Of a DNA stretch of 45,950 bases, positions 1 to 6,338 are shown piece by piece. A program made the translations under genes and the position numbers. Source of the DNA: a virus; the IMG/VR virus record IMGVR_UViG_3300036861_000464, positions 1-45,950 of that record; one strand, 5' to 3'. Below the pieces are notes generated by a model. The model saw nothing but the letters and a program-made list of their open reading frames with translations. It did no database searches and was not told the origin of the DNA. Position 1 is the stretch's first letter; each line of letters starts with the position of its first letter.

Positions 1-1
1 G

Positions 2-115
2 ATCCTCTGCGCCGGGATGCAGCACAACCAGTCCATCCCTCGGAACGGCTGGGGGTGGCTGGTCGGCTCGATCGTGAACCTCGGGTTCCTATGGTGGGGA
101 GGGTTTTTCCGATGA
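2..115 (+). CDS. 3' part of small membrane protein split by window ends
   Basis: This is the C-terminal 37 codons of a gene whose start lies at 45891. The last 7 bases of the window equal the first 7; overlapping them gives one uninterrupted 55-codon frame. The piece here includes a hydrophobic, tryptophan-rich end (GWLVGSIVNLGFLWWGGFFR) and stops at 113-115, overlapping the ATG of the next gene at 112 as ATGA. The hydrophobic segment suggests a small inner-membrane protein. I recall similar small proteins starting with a GWPQGIYLA-type motif in other phages; their function is unknown to me. The continuity and the coupled stop are visible; circularity is inferred. Confidence 0.72.
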   Translation: MLCAGMQHNQSIPRNGWGWLVGSIVNLGFLWWGGFFR

Positions 116-321
116 CGATTCTCATAGAAGGGGTGAAGGAGTCCGAGAGCGGGTGGACGAAAGCGGAAGATCACGTATACGCGGAGATCGACCGCTATGG
201 CGGGCCAGCGAAGTGCGTCGTGTGTGGCGGGGCCCTGGCGTTCTCGATTGAACGAGCGGCGATAACCGCCAAGTGCTGCGGCTACATGTACCGCGCTATC
301 GAGAAGCGGGGGGAGCGATGA
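112..321 (+). CDS. Small cysteine-containing hypothetical protein
   Basis: 69 codons. ATG 112 is preferred over the GTG at 55 because it overlaps the preceding stop as ATGA. The product has a CVVC pair at mid-length and a KCC pair near the C-terminus, spaced like a small zinc ribbon. It belongs to the rightward early operon and its stop overlaps the next start at 318. Function unknown. Confidence 0.7.
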   Translation: MTILIEGVKESESGWTKAEDHVYAEIDRYGGPAKCVVCGGALAFSIERAAITAKCCGYMYRAIEKRGER

Positions 322-572
322 GCGTACCGACGAAGTACCCAGTGACCTACTACAGCGAAAGCAAGAAGCGGGATGTCGTGCTCGAGGATATGGCAACGCC
401 GCACCTGATGCACGCATGGCGCAAGCTCGGCGGCGAGGATGCGCGCCGCGTCCCGGCGATGCGCGGGCCGCTGCTCGAGTCGATGGAAGCGGAACTCGAA
501 TCCCGCGGCTGCACCTACGATGCGGAGACCGGGCAGTGGGCGCTGCCGCCGAAGGAGGAGGCGGCGCCGTGA
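318..572 (+). CDS. Hypothetical early protein
   Basis: 84 codons, starting at an ATG that overlaps the upstream stop. The soluble product is rich in charged residues, with a probable helical centre (MHAWRKLGG to LLESMEAELESRG) and an acidic/proline tail. No family is recognised. The gene sits between two cysteine-containing small genes of the early operon and overlaps the GTG start of the next by 4 bases. Confidence 0.68.
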   Translation: MSVPTKYPVTYYSESKKRDVVLEDMATPHLMHAWRKLGGEDARRVPAMRGPLLESMEAELESRGCTYDAETGQWALPPKEEAAP

Positions 573-802
573 GCCGCTCGGATATGGTGCTCGGCGGCCC
601 TTTTCGTCCGCTGTACTATACGGTCTATCCTATCCCGCTTGGCCGCCAATGCGGTTGCCCGAAGTGCGACCCGAGCGCTGAGGCATTCTGTCTTTGCTTC
701 CCCCCGCCAGTCCCGACATACATTGTGGAATGCGACCCAGCGGAGCCGTCGCGCCTGACGTGGTGGCAGAAACTCAAACGATGGCTTTGGAGGGAAGTGT
801 GA
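569..802 (+). CDS. Small Cys-rich hypothetical protein, GTG start
   Basis: 77 codons. GTG 569 overlaps the previous stop (GTGA) and follows a good ribosome site (GGAGGAGG at 554-561); an in-frame ATG at 584 is the alternative. The middle holds CGCPKC followed by a CLC, a possible metal site, and the end is tryptophan/basic-rich (WWQKLKRWLW), which could bind membrane or nucleic acid. Function unknown. Confidence 0.6.
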   Translation: MSRSDMVLGGPFRPLYYTVYPIPLGRQCGCPKCDPSAEAFCLCFPPPVPTYIVECDPAEPSRLTWWQKLKRWLWREV

Positions 803-803
803 C

Positions 804-1589
804 ATGACTTCAGCGGACCATAGAGCGGGAGAAAGGAACGGTAGGTCCATGAGAGAGAAAGAACTGACCGGCGCGCTTGTCCAAACCACAGCCGGCGAAT
901 ACGGGTTGCAAACCGAACTTGCCGTCGCCATGCGCGGGGTTGGACATCTGATCATCGTCCGCCCGGAGGTCACGCGCGCCATCGCTGCGGCCGAGCAGCT
1001 CAAGGGCGGCTACGTCATTACCAACGAGGCCCAAGCGATCGAGGTCGCGGATCTCGCGGCCCAAGTCATCGACGGCGAGCGCGCGCTCGAGGGGCAGGTC
1101 AAGGACGCCCTTCGCATCCCAAAACAGATGGAAGCGGCCCTCAGGTCTGCCGTTGAGCCGACCCGGGACCGACTTGCCAATGCCCGCCAGATCGGCAACG
1201 CGGCCCGTGTGGCGTGGCAGTCTGAACTCCGAAGGCGAGCTATCCAGGAGGAGGCGAAACGTCGCCAAGAGGCTCAGGAGGCGGCTAGAAAGGCGGCGGA
1301 GCAGGCGTCCGAGACCGGGGACGACGCTCCGCCGGTCGCGGAGGTAGCCCAGGTCGAGATTCCGCGTATCGTTTCGGGCGGCACCGGCAAGATGGGGACG
1401 CAAATCAGGATTGAGCCGGTCGGGATCGAGGATTTCTCTGTGTGCCCGAAGGAGTGGCTCGAGCTGAACACGGCGGCGGCACGCACGATGTTCCTGGCGA
1501 TGAAGGTCCAGAAGCCCGAGCCGGGGGAGTCGGTGGTCTGGCAAGGGGTGAGGTTTAGGGCCGTGGAATCGGCGATCAATCGGAGGTGA
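804..1589 (+). CDS. Coiled-coil early protein, possible recombination accessory
   Basis: 261 codons from ATG 804; an in-frame ATG at 849 (MREKELTG) would give 246. The N-terminal part is a mixed soluble domain, followed by a long charged helix (roughly residues 130-175, with RRRAIQEEAKRRQEAQEAAR) predicted to form a coiled coil. The C-terminal part is compact and beta-like (residues 190-261, ending RFRAVESAINRR). The gene lies between the RecT-like gene, reached through the window ends, and the exonuclease and resolvase genes, so a role in DNA metabolism is plausible. That role is inferred only from context. Confidence 0.75.
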   Translation: MTSADHRAGERNGRSMREKELTGALVQTTAGEYGLQTELAVAMRGVGHLIIVRPEVTRAIAAAEQLKGGYVITNEAQAIEVADLAAQVIDGERALEGQVKDALRIPKQMEAALRSAVEPTRDRLANARQIGNAARVAWQSELRRRAIQEEAKRRQEAQEAARKAAEQASETGDDAPPVAEVAQVEIPRIVSGGTGKMGTQIRIEPVGIEDFSVCPKEWLELNTAAARTMFLAMKVQKPEPGESVVWQGVRFRAVESAINRR

Positions 1590-1789
1590 TGATGCTGAAA
1601 ATTGCCAGTGCGAGCGACGTGAACCGCGCCTTTGAGGCCCTTTACCTCGCAGTGGGATCGGTCACGGGAAAGATAATAGAGGTGCCGCATGTGTTCGTCC
1701 CGCATACGCCAATCGTCGGTGAGCACATCGTTCAAAATATCCACGATGCCGCAGCCGAACTTGAGGAATGCCACCGGAGGAACGCATGA
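1589..1789 (+). CDS. Small hypothetical protein
   Basis: 66 codons from ATG 1589; ATG 1592 is equally possible. A strong GGAGGT ribosome site (1582-1587) lies close upstream, which slightly favours 1592. The soluble product contains VPHVFVPHTPIVGEH and a helical end. No recognised family. Its TGA overlaps the ATG of the next gene at 1786. Confidence 0.65.
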   Translation: MMLKIASASDVNRAFEALYLAVGSVTGKIIEVPHVFVPHTPIVGEHIVQNIHDAAAELEECHRRNA

Positions 1790-2091
1790 CCAAACCACAA
1801 GCAGACGCACCGCCGCAGGCCGAGCAGGCCGAGGACCCGTTCGAGAACCTAGTCCCAGGGCGCATCGTCCACTACTGGCCCAGCCTCCATCAGGAACGCT
1901 CGGCGTGCCCAGGTCCGTGGCCCGCGATGGTCACAGCTATCGGCCACGCCGGGGGTCCGGGCATTGTGGTCCTGAACATCAATTTACCGATGCCGACTCC
2001 GATAGGAGACGACCCGGTGCAGCGCCTCTCTGGCGTGGAGTACGCGGGCGACGGCGATAAGGCCGGGAAGTGGACGTGGCCGGAGCGATGA
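1786..2091 (+). CDS. Hypothetical phage protein with HYWP motif
   Basis: 101 codons. ATG 1786 overlaps the previous stop and follows GGAGG. After a short charged N-terminus the product contains GRIVHYWPS, then PWPAMVTAI and IVVLNINLP, which looks like a small beta-barrel. From memory, such proteins recur in tailed phages without a known function. It is coupled by ATGA to the next gene at 2088. Confidence 0.7.
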   Translation: MTKPQADAPPQAEQAEDPFENLVPGRIVHYWPSLHQERSACPGPWPAMVTAIGHAGGPGIVVLNINLPMPTPIGDDPVQRLSGVEYAGDGDKAGKWTWPER

Positions 2092-2369
2092 ACGGCGTGC
2101 TGTGGAATCCGCCTGGAACGGGTCCTACGCTTCAAGAGAGACTTGAAGTGTGGATCGCTGCTTATGGGAACATCGCGCCAGGCGGCCCCGTAGCGCACGA
2201 TGACATCGCGCGGCTGATGCGTGACGCCCTCGGCACTCTCCGAGCAAGGGACGAGCAGATCGCTTGGTACGAAACCGTCAGGAGAACCCTAGCGGCGAAG
2301 CTAGAAGACGCGCACCGCGAGATCGGAGAACTCCGCGCCGAACTCGTAATGAAAACGAGGCTCAAATGA
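2088..2369 (+). CDS. Small protein with C-terminal coiled coil
   Basis: 93 codons, starting at an ATG overlapping the previous stop. The C-terminal half (about residues 48-90) is a heptad-like charged helix ending EDAHREIGELRAELVMK, likely a coiled coil that makes the protein oligomeric. The N-terminal half has no recognised motif. Its TGA overlaps the exonuclease start at 2366, so the two are translationally coupled. Confidence 0.66.
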   Translation: MNGVLWNPPGTGPTLQERLEVWIAAYGNIAPGGPVAHDDIARLMRDALGTLRARDEQIAWYETVRRTLAAKLEDAHREIGELRAELVMKTRLK

Positions 2370-3001
2370 CTCGCCTTCTCGTCGATGGCACCGGGGTCGC
2401 GCACCGTTGCTGGTGGGCATCTACAAGCAACGTGGTGAGTCGCTTCCGGGCAGCGATCGAGCGCGCGAAGCCGAGCTCTGGCGCCGATGTCATCGTGTGC
2501 TGGGACGGGCCCGGATCGTGGCGCCGAGACATTTTCCCAGCCTACAAGGCAAACCGTGGCCAGAAGCCGGAGGCGCTCGTGAGGGCGCTAGAGGAGTGCC
2601 GCAGCGTCTTTCCTGGGTACGTTGCACCAGGCTTCGAGGCCGATGATCTGATCGCGACGTTCGCGCGGCAGGCCCCGCACGCGCATCCAGTCGTAATCCT
2701 GAGCGAGGATAAGGACATAATGCAGCTCGTGGGGATGCACTGCTTCCTAGTGACGAGCAGGGGCGAGGTCTACGATGTCGCGCGAGTTGAGGCGAAGTTC
2801 GGAGTGCCCCCGAACCGATTGCGCCACCTGCTCTCGTGGACCGGCGACAAAGTGGACGCCCTGGATGGGATCGTCGGGTTCGGCCCTAAGCGAGCAATTG
2901 CGAAGGCGCTCGCCGGCGAGATCGGGAATCGACTGACCTACGACCTGACGGAACTTGCAAATGTGCCGCGCGAACTGATGATAAGGAGGGAAAGGTGGTG
3001 A
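2366..3001 (+). CDS. 5'-3' exonuclease, PolA N-domain / FEN type
   Basis: 211 residues, the size of stand-alone phage flap/5'-3' exonucleases. Metal-site motifs are all present in order: LLVDGTG (Asp7), CWDGPGSWRR with Asp47 followed by PAYKANR, FEADD (Glu91, Asp93, Asp94), SEDKD (Asp115, Asp117), and a helix-hairpin-helix-like GDKVDALDGIVGFGPKRA with Asp161 and Asp164. The expected activity is removal of 5' flaps or RNA primers, or recombination processing. ATG 2366 overlaps the upstream stop. No polymerase domain follows and none is found elsewhere in the window, so it presumably works with host polymerases. Confidence 0.93.
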   Translation: MTRLLVDGTGVAHRCWWASTSNVVSRFRAAIERAKPSSGADVIVCWDGPGSWRRDIFPAYKANRGQKPEALVRALEECRSVFPGYVAPGFEADDLIATFARQAPHAHPVVILSEDKDIMQLVGMHCFLVTSRGEVYDVARVEAKFGVPPNRLRHLLSWTGDKVDALDGIVGFGPKRAIAKALAGEIGNRLTYDLTELANVPRELMIRRERW

Positions 3002-3390
3002 CTATTGTCGGTATATTCCTAATTGCGATCGGCGTTTTGTTTCTCTCAATTGGCAACCGCCCGGTGCGCGAGATTGAAAAGCCGGCCATCCGAGAATTGC
3101 CGAAGGAATGGGATTGGCCGTCTGGCACCATGGCAATGCTTGCGAGGACCGGAGAGGAAGCAGAAGCCGCAAGTAAGTTTCTTATCAACGGTGGGCAAGA
3201 GGGGATAGTCGTTCTCGCTCCCGCTGGACAACCAGGAACGGTACTCCATGTTAAGAAAGGCGGGGGCGGAAAGGGCGTTTTCTTGGATTCAGTGAGGACC
3301 GGAACTCTTCAAGAGCTTGAACTTATTCCTGACATTCCGCCTTGGATGGTTGGCAACACCCGGACTAAGCCACGAGGAGAAGGAAAGTGA
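2998..3390 (+). CDS. Membrane-anchored hypothetical protein
   Basis: 130 codons from GTG 2998, which overlaps the exonuclease stop (GTGA) and sits 8 bases after AAGGAGG; GTG 2995 is the alternative. The product begins with one strongly hydrophobic helix (TIVGIFLIAIGVLFLSIG) followed by a soluble domain of about 100 residues facing one side of the membrane. No family is recognised. The base composition is slightly less GC-rich than its neighbours. Confidence 0.66.
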   Translation: MTIVGIFLIAIGVLFLSIGNRPVREIEKPAIRELPKEWDWPSGTMAMLARTGEEAEAASKFLINGGQEGIVVLAPAGQPGTVLHVKKGGGGKGVFLDSVRTGTLQELELIPDIPPWMVGNTRTKPRGEGK

Positions 3391-3662
3391 GCCGATGGGA
3401 AAGTTTTATGTTGTCCTTCGTATTCGCGACGTGCCTCAGCGCGTGGTTCATACTCGCGCTCAGTGGTTGCAGCAGCCCACGACTTGCAGCGGGGGGCACG
3501 TTCGCCGTGCCCGATTCGCTAGTCGTTGGAAGATATCCAGGATATGACTCGAAATGGGAGATGATCCGAACCATTAAGGTCGAGGACAGTGAGTCACGTG
3601 AGTGGACGATCCACCTTGGCCCCGGCGACACACTCGTCGTCATCCAGGATCGCGGACGCTGA
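3387..3662 (+). CDS. Predicted lipoprotein
   Basis: 91 codons from GTG 3387, overlapping the previous stop as GTGA. The N-terminus has a signal sequence (FVFATCLSAWFILALSGCSS) with the lipobox LSGC; Cys at about residue 28 would be lipidated, leaving a mature protein of roughly 64 residues that is probably beta-rich. It lies just after a membrane-anchored protein, so the pair may act at the envelope, for instance in superinfection exclusion. That role is a guess from position. Confidence 0.7.
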   Translation: MSRWESFMLSFVFATCLSAWFILALSGCSSPRLAAGGTFAVPDSLVVGRYPGYDSKWEMIRTIKVEDSESREWTIHLGPGDTLVVIQDRGR

Positions 3663-3665
3663 ACC

Positions 3666-3908
3666 GTGATATGGAACATGTGGGAGCACCAAGGCTGGGG
3701 CGACTCGGTGCACTTCTTGAATTGGAACAAGCGCCAAATTGCTGGCCGCCTTACACCTCTGCCACGAGCGGGAGACGAAGTGCGGGTAAAAATGGAGAGC
3801 GGCCGCGTGGCTCGATTCGAGATCGTTGATGTTGATTACATGATGGGATCCCACGGACATGTTCTTCGCCACGGTCAACGACCTAGGGTGGAGGAGACCG
3901 AGAAGTGA
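3666..3908 (+). CDS. Small hypothetical protein, beta-barrel-like
   Basis: 80 codons from GTG 3666; ATG 3678 is an alternative. The sequence contains RAGDEVRVKMESGRVARFEI, a pattern typical of small beta-barrels. No recognised family. Its TGA overlaps the GTG start of the RusA-like gene (GTGA at 3905). Confidence 0.6.
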   Translation: MIWNMWEHQGWGDSVHFLNWNKRQIAGRLTPLPRAGDEVRVKMESGRVARFEIVDVDYMMGSHGHVLRHGQRPRVEETEK

Positions 3909-4303
3909 GGGCCGCAACGCTGCTTGAAGTCTTTGTGCCGGGCAAGCCGATCGCGCGGCCAAGCGCGCGAATGTGGAAGCGCCGAAAGGATCTCTACGAA
4001 TGGTCGCGCACCGTGGCCTGGACCGTGAGAGCGTGCATGGTCGGGAAGCCGCTGGTCGATGAGCCGGTCGCGCTGTGGCTCACGTTCTACACTCAACACG
4101 CGGCCGACCTTTCAAACCTCGTGAAAACGGTGGAGGACGCGATGACGAAGGTCTTCTACACCGACGATCGCCACGTGAAAGAAATTCACGCTTGGATCGA
4201 GAACGGCGCGCGCGAAGGCGTGGCGATCGTCGCGTGCCGTAGGGAGGAGGAAAGACGGCCCGGATCGTTGATGGCAGGCGAACGGCTTGGGAAACTTCGA
4301 TGA
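3905..4303 (+). CDS. rusA: RusA-family Holliday junction resolvase
   Basis: 132 residues, the normal RusA length. The family signatures are VPGKPIARPSAR at the N-terminus and the catalytic block ADLSNLVKTVEDAM...YTDDRHVKEIHAWIE. The expected function is cutting four-way junctions formed during phage recombination and replication before packaging, which fits the RecT-like and exonuclease genes in the same operon. Visible acidic residues are Asp68, Asp78, Asp87 and Asp88. The position that is a second catalytic Asp in E. coli RusA (DLDN) is Ser70 here (DLSN), which may alter activity. The GTG start overlaps the preceding stop. Confidence 0.88.
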   Translation: MRAATLLEVFVPGKPIARPSARMWKRRKDLYEWSRTVAWTVRACMVGKPLVDEPVALWLTFYTQHAADLSNLVKTVEDAMTKVFYTDDRHVKEIHAWIENGAREGVAIVACRREEERRPGSLMAGERLGKLR

Positions 4304-4331
4304 GTCGAGAGCGTGAACGGGAGGTCCCAAA

Positions 4332-4544
4332 ATGAAAGAACTGTGGGGAGGTGCGGAGCAGTGGAACGCGGAGGTCGCCAGGGCGGAAAGCGCCAAGGAC
4401 AGGCTCGGGGCTTGGTATCTCAAGCAGGAACGTGAGCTCGCTCGGCCCGGGAACATCATGGGGCTTTTCTTCGCCGGGATCATAGTGGGCATGGCGGTCG
4501 TTGGAATTATCTGGCTGACCGTCGCAATCATCGAGGGAGACTAG
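4332..4544 (+). CDS. Small single-pass membrane protein
   Basis: 70 codons from ATG 4332 after the ribosome site GGGAGG. The N-terminal 42 residues are charged and helical (EQWNAEVARAESAKDRLGAW), followed by one membrane helix (IMGLFFAGIIVGMAVVGIIWLTVAII) and a short acidic tail. It lies at the distal end of the rightward early operon. The function is unknown; short early membrane proteins often act in exclusion or host takeover. Confidence 0.68.
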   Translation: MKELWGGAEQWNAEVARAESAKDRLGAWYLKQERELARPGNIMGLFFAGIIVGMAVVGIIWLTVAIIEGD

Positions 4545-4546
4545 GA

Positions 4547-4657
4547 CTGAGACCGCTCGAGGCGCGTTGGGTGGCTCTTTGGCTCGTTGTCGGCCTTCTG
4601 ATGTGGACGGTCTTGGGTCTCGCGTTTGTAGGGCTTCTGAAGATGATCGCTGGCTGA
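4547..4657 (+). CDS. Possible 36-residue membrane peptide, non-ATG start
   Basis: A short open frame encodes an almost entirely hydrophobic peptide (WVALWLVVGLLMWTVLGLAF) ending KMIAG. A CTG at 4547 lies about 7 bases after a GAGGGAGA-like ribosome site; GTG 4571 would give 28 residues. Hydrophobicity this consistent is unlikely by chance, but the start codon is poor. It is the last gene before the convergent hairpins. Confidence 0.35.
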   Translation: MRPLEARWVALWLVVGLLMWTVLGLAFVGLLKMIAG

Positions 4658-4680
4658 ACTTCGCCAGGGTGAAAAGAAGC

Positions 4681-4748
4681 GGGGCGGGCGCGCGGTCGCG
4701 CACCGCCCCCGTGGTCTCCGGGACCGCCCGGCCCGCCGGCTAGGGCGG
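4681..4748. terminator. Paired hairpins between convergent operons
   Basis: Two strong inverted repeats fill the gap between converging genes. The first pairs GGGGCGGGCGCG (4681-4692) with CGCGC-A-CCGCCCC (4697-4709), 12 bp with one bulged A and the loop CGGT. The second pairs CCGCCC (4724-4729) with GGGCGG (4743-4748); a small GGTC/GACC hairpin lies between them. There is no U-tract, so they may work as pause/Rho-assisted or bidirectional terminators. Confidence 0.5.
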
Positions 4749-4753
4749 CAGGA

Positions 4754-4927
4754 TCAGATGCGCCCGGAATCGGTGACGCCGATACCGTGGTCGAGCCTGG
4801 CAACTAGAGCGATGAGAGCGAGCGCGATTGCCCTCCGGTAATCGTCTGCGATCGCGGCCTGATACGCCTGGCGAATGAGTGTGTCGATTACAGGATATTC
4901 GGCTCCACGGTTCTCTTGAGTGCTCAT
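4754..4927 (-). CDS. Small helical protein, last gene of leftward operon
   Basis: 57 codons from the ATG at 4927, after a GGGGGAC ribosome-site-like stretch. The product is mostly helical and alanine-rich (IRQAYQAAIADDYRRAIALALIALVARL). Its start overlaps the stop of the preceding gene (ATGA), which decides the start over longer upstream alternatives in this frame. Function unknown. Confidence 0.6.
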   Translation of the reverse strand: MSTQENRGAEYPVIDTLIRQAYQAAIADDYRRAIALALIALVARLDHGIGVTDSGRI

Positions 4928-5097
4928 TTTGTCCCCCACAGAAGCGCGAGCGCCACCCCAAGCACGAGCAGCGCCCCCGCAATGCATGTCCACAGGCCGA
5001 ACTGCTCCCGCCTCTGCCGTTGCTCCCGCGCCCGGCGCGCGTCGCTCCACCCCTGCGTGTAACGGATCGGGTGGTCGTCCCATCGGCGCGGGGTCAT
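4924..5097 (-). CDS. Small membrane protein
   Basis: 57 codons from the ATG at 5097. A basic N-terminal half (DARRAREQRQRRE) precedes one membrane helix (CIAGALLVLGVALALLWG). Both ends show 4-base stop/start overlaps with the flanking genes, which supports reality despite the small size. The topology is probably N-in. Function unknown. Confidence 0.66.
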   Translation of the reverse strand: MTPRRWDDHPIRYTQGWSDARRAREQRQRREQFGLWTCIAGALLVLGVALALLWGTK

Positions 5098-5309
5098 TCC
5101 TGGTCATACTCGGCCTTGCGGCTCAAGCGCCCCGGGTTGTGGTTCGCGTTCCAAACGCGGCAGGTGTCGCGCGCCTCGTCTTCGGTGCAGTGCCGGGCAA
5201 TCGTCGTTTGTCGTCCCGCATGCGGCTCCAAACCGTTCGGCCATCCTGGATTGTTGCGCCACCAAATTCGCGTGAAAACTCGGTAGGTTACTGCGGTTCG
5301 TGTCTTCAT
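5094..5309 (-). CDS. Hypothetical basic protein
   Basis: 71 codons from the ATG at 5309 with a GGGGGCGAGG ribosome site. The product is compact and basic, with RVFTRIWWRNNPGWPNG near the N-terminus and ARDTCRVWNANHNPG in the centre. It reads like a small nucleic-acid-associated or modification-related protein, but no family is recognised. It is coupled on both sides by 4-base overlaps. Confidence 0.64.
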   Translation of the reverse strand: MKTRTAVTYRVFTRIWWRNNPGWPNGLEPHAGRQTTIARHCTEDEARDTCRVWNANHNPGRLSRKAEYDQE

Positions 5310-5533
5310 CCTCGCCCCCGGATAGTCGCGAGCGGCTCATTCTGGTCCGCGCCGGAGGATCCGCCCGTCTTGCGGATCTCGATCACGTCTTCGCCGGTTG
5401 CACTGTCATGCCAGCACGAAACGCGGACGCCGACATGCCACCCGCGAACGTGCGCCCACATACCGCTCGCCTTGGTTCCCATCCGGGAGGCGGCCCCCCG
5501 GTTCCCCTGAACCTCTGCATAGAACTGCGACAT
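5306..5533 (-). CDS. Conserved phage protein, MSQFY-EVQGNRG family
   Basis: 75 codons. The ATG at 5533 is preferred over 5539 because the AGGGGG ribosome site is well spaced only for the former, and the product then begins MSQFYAEVQGNRGAASRMG. From memory, short proteins with this opening and a following GMWAHVRGWHVGVRV segment are widespread in tailed phages, with no established function. Its stop overlaps the next gene's start. Confidence 0.72.
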   Translation of the reverse strand: MSQFYAEVQGNRGAASRMGTKASGMWAHVRGWHVGVRVSCWHDSATGEDVIEIRKTGGSSGADQNEPLATIRGRG

Positions 5534-5608
5534 CTTCATCCCCCTAGCAGGATGCGAGACGCGCCGCCGCGCGCCCGCCGTGAACGTCCGGCCCGGCGGA
5601 GCCGTGCA

Positions 5609-5893
5609 TCAGAAAGTCCGATCGTCGGCCGACGCTGGCCGTGCGCTGTCGATTGCCACCGTACGCCGCGCAAGGGCATCGGTGGCGACTCGGTAGCCGT
5701 CTCTGAGCGCGTCGGCGAACTGTCGCTGCGTTACGTCGTGGATCGCTTCCAATGCGCCACCGAGCAACTTGCGGTCGCTGTGGTACGTCGTAACGTGATT
5801 CCGGTCTACTCGAATGCTGATGCGGCGCGTGCCATCTGCCATCAACCGCACGATGGCGCGAAACCCCGCTATCCGTTCGCTTCCCTTTTTCAT
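5609..5893 (-). CDS. Hypothetical protein
   Basis: 94 codons from the ATG at 5893 after GGGGGAG. The product has an N-terminal beta-rich section (IAGFRAIVRLMADGTRRISIRV) and a helical C-terminal section (GALEAIHDVTQRQFADALRDGY). No recognised family. It is separated from the next leftward gene by about 75 bases, one of the longest gaps in this operon, in which no gene is visible. Confidence 0.62.
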   Translation of the reverse strand: MKKGSERIAGFRAIVRLMADGTRRISIRVDRNHVTTYHSDRKLLGGALEAIHDVTQRQFADALRDGYRVATDALARRTVAIDSARPASADDRTF

Positions 5894-5901
5894 GGCTCCC
5901 C

Positions 5902-6225
5902 CTAAAAGAGCGATAAAGGCGGCTTCGGGGCCACATGCGCGGCTACCATGCCGTCCAGGCGTAGTTGCCCTTCGGCCTCGCGCTCGCGCGCCTCAGCGGC
6001 TCGCTTGCGGTCTGCGAGGGTTTGGAGCTTCTCGGCGTGCGCGGCTGGGCGGCAGTCATCGCAGAGCCAAAACCGGCGCCCGTCCGCATCGTCGAACGGC
6101 ATAACGTCGCGCGACCACTGGCAGCCCTGGCAGCGATCCGCCGGTATAGAATGCCGCCATCCGTGGCCGTCATGTTCTTCACGACACTCGCACCGCGTTC
6201 CCGGCTTGATCTGTGGGCTTGTCAT
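5902..6225 (-). CDS. Cys-rich protein with one IKPGT module
   Basis: 107 codons from the ATG at 6225 with the ribosome site AAGGAAGG. After five residues comes IKPGTRCECREE, then CQGCQW and LCDDCRPAAHAEK, followed by a charged helix rich in Arg/Glu. The spaced CxC, CxxC and CxxC groups suggest one or two zinc sites. The same IKPGTRCxC opening and xCxxCAxxAE ending recur three times in the protein encoded just upstream, so these form a module family (see findings). The role is unknown; nucleic-acid or protein binding is likely. Confidence 0.7.
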   Translation of the reverse strand: MTSPQIKPGTRCECREEHDGHGWRHSIPADRCQGCQWSRDVMPFDDADGRRFWLCDDCRPAAHAEKLQTLADRKRAAEAREREAEGQLRLDGMVAAHVAPKPPLSLF

Positions 6226-6338
6226 CGCGCACCTTCCTTCTCCGCGTGGGAATATTGGGGCGGTGCGGTTCGATTGGTCGGCATGCCGTTCGGGCCATCG
6301 GCGCAGCATTTATCGCATGCGTAGCAGCGTCGTCTCAT
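6222..6338 (-). CDS. Very small Cys-rich protein
   Basis: 38 codons from the ATG at 6338. The product begins MRRRCYACDKCCADG and ends in a polar tail. Both its start and stop overlap neighbouring genes by 4 bases (ATGA), which is the main support. It could be an independent peptide or a fragment left by rearrangement of the IKPGT-module gene, because the same frame just upstream reads a module-like ending out of frame with the neighbour. Confidence 0.5.
   Translation of the reverse strand: MRRRCYACDKCCADGPNGMPTNRTAPPQYSHAEKEGAR

Noticed and set aside
5113-5129. GCCTTG-CGGCT-CAAGCG operator-like repeat
   Set aside because: It lies within coding sequence, has a 5-base spacer rather than 4 and one mismatched half-site, and no promoter is associated.
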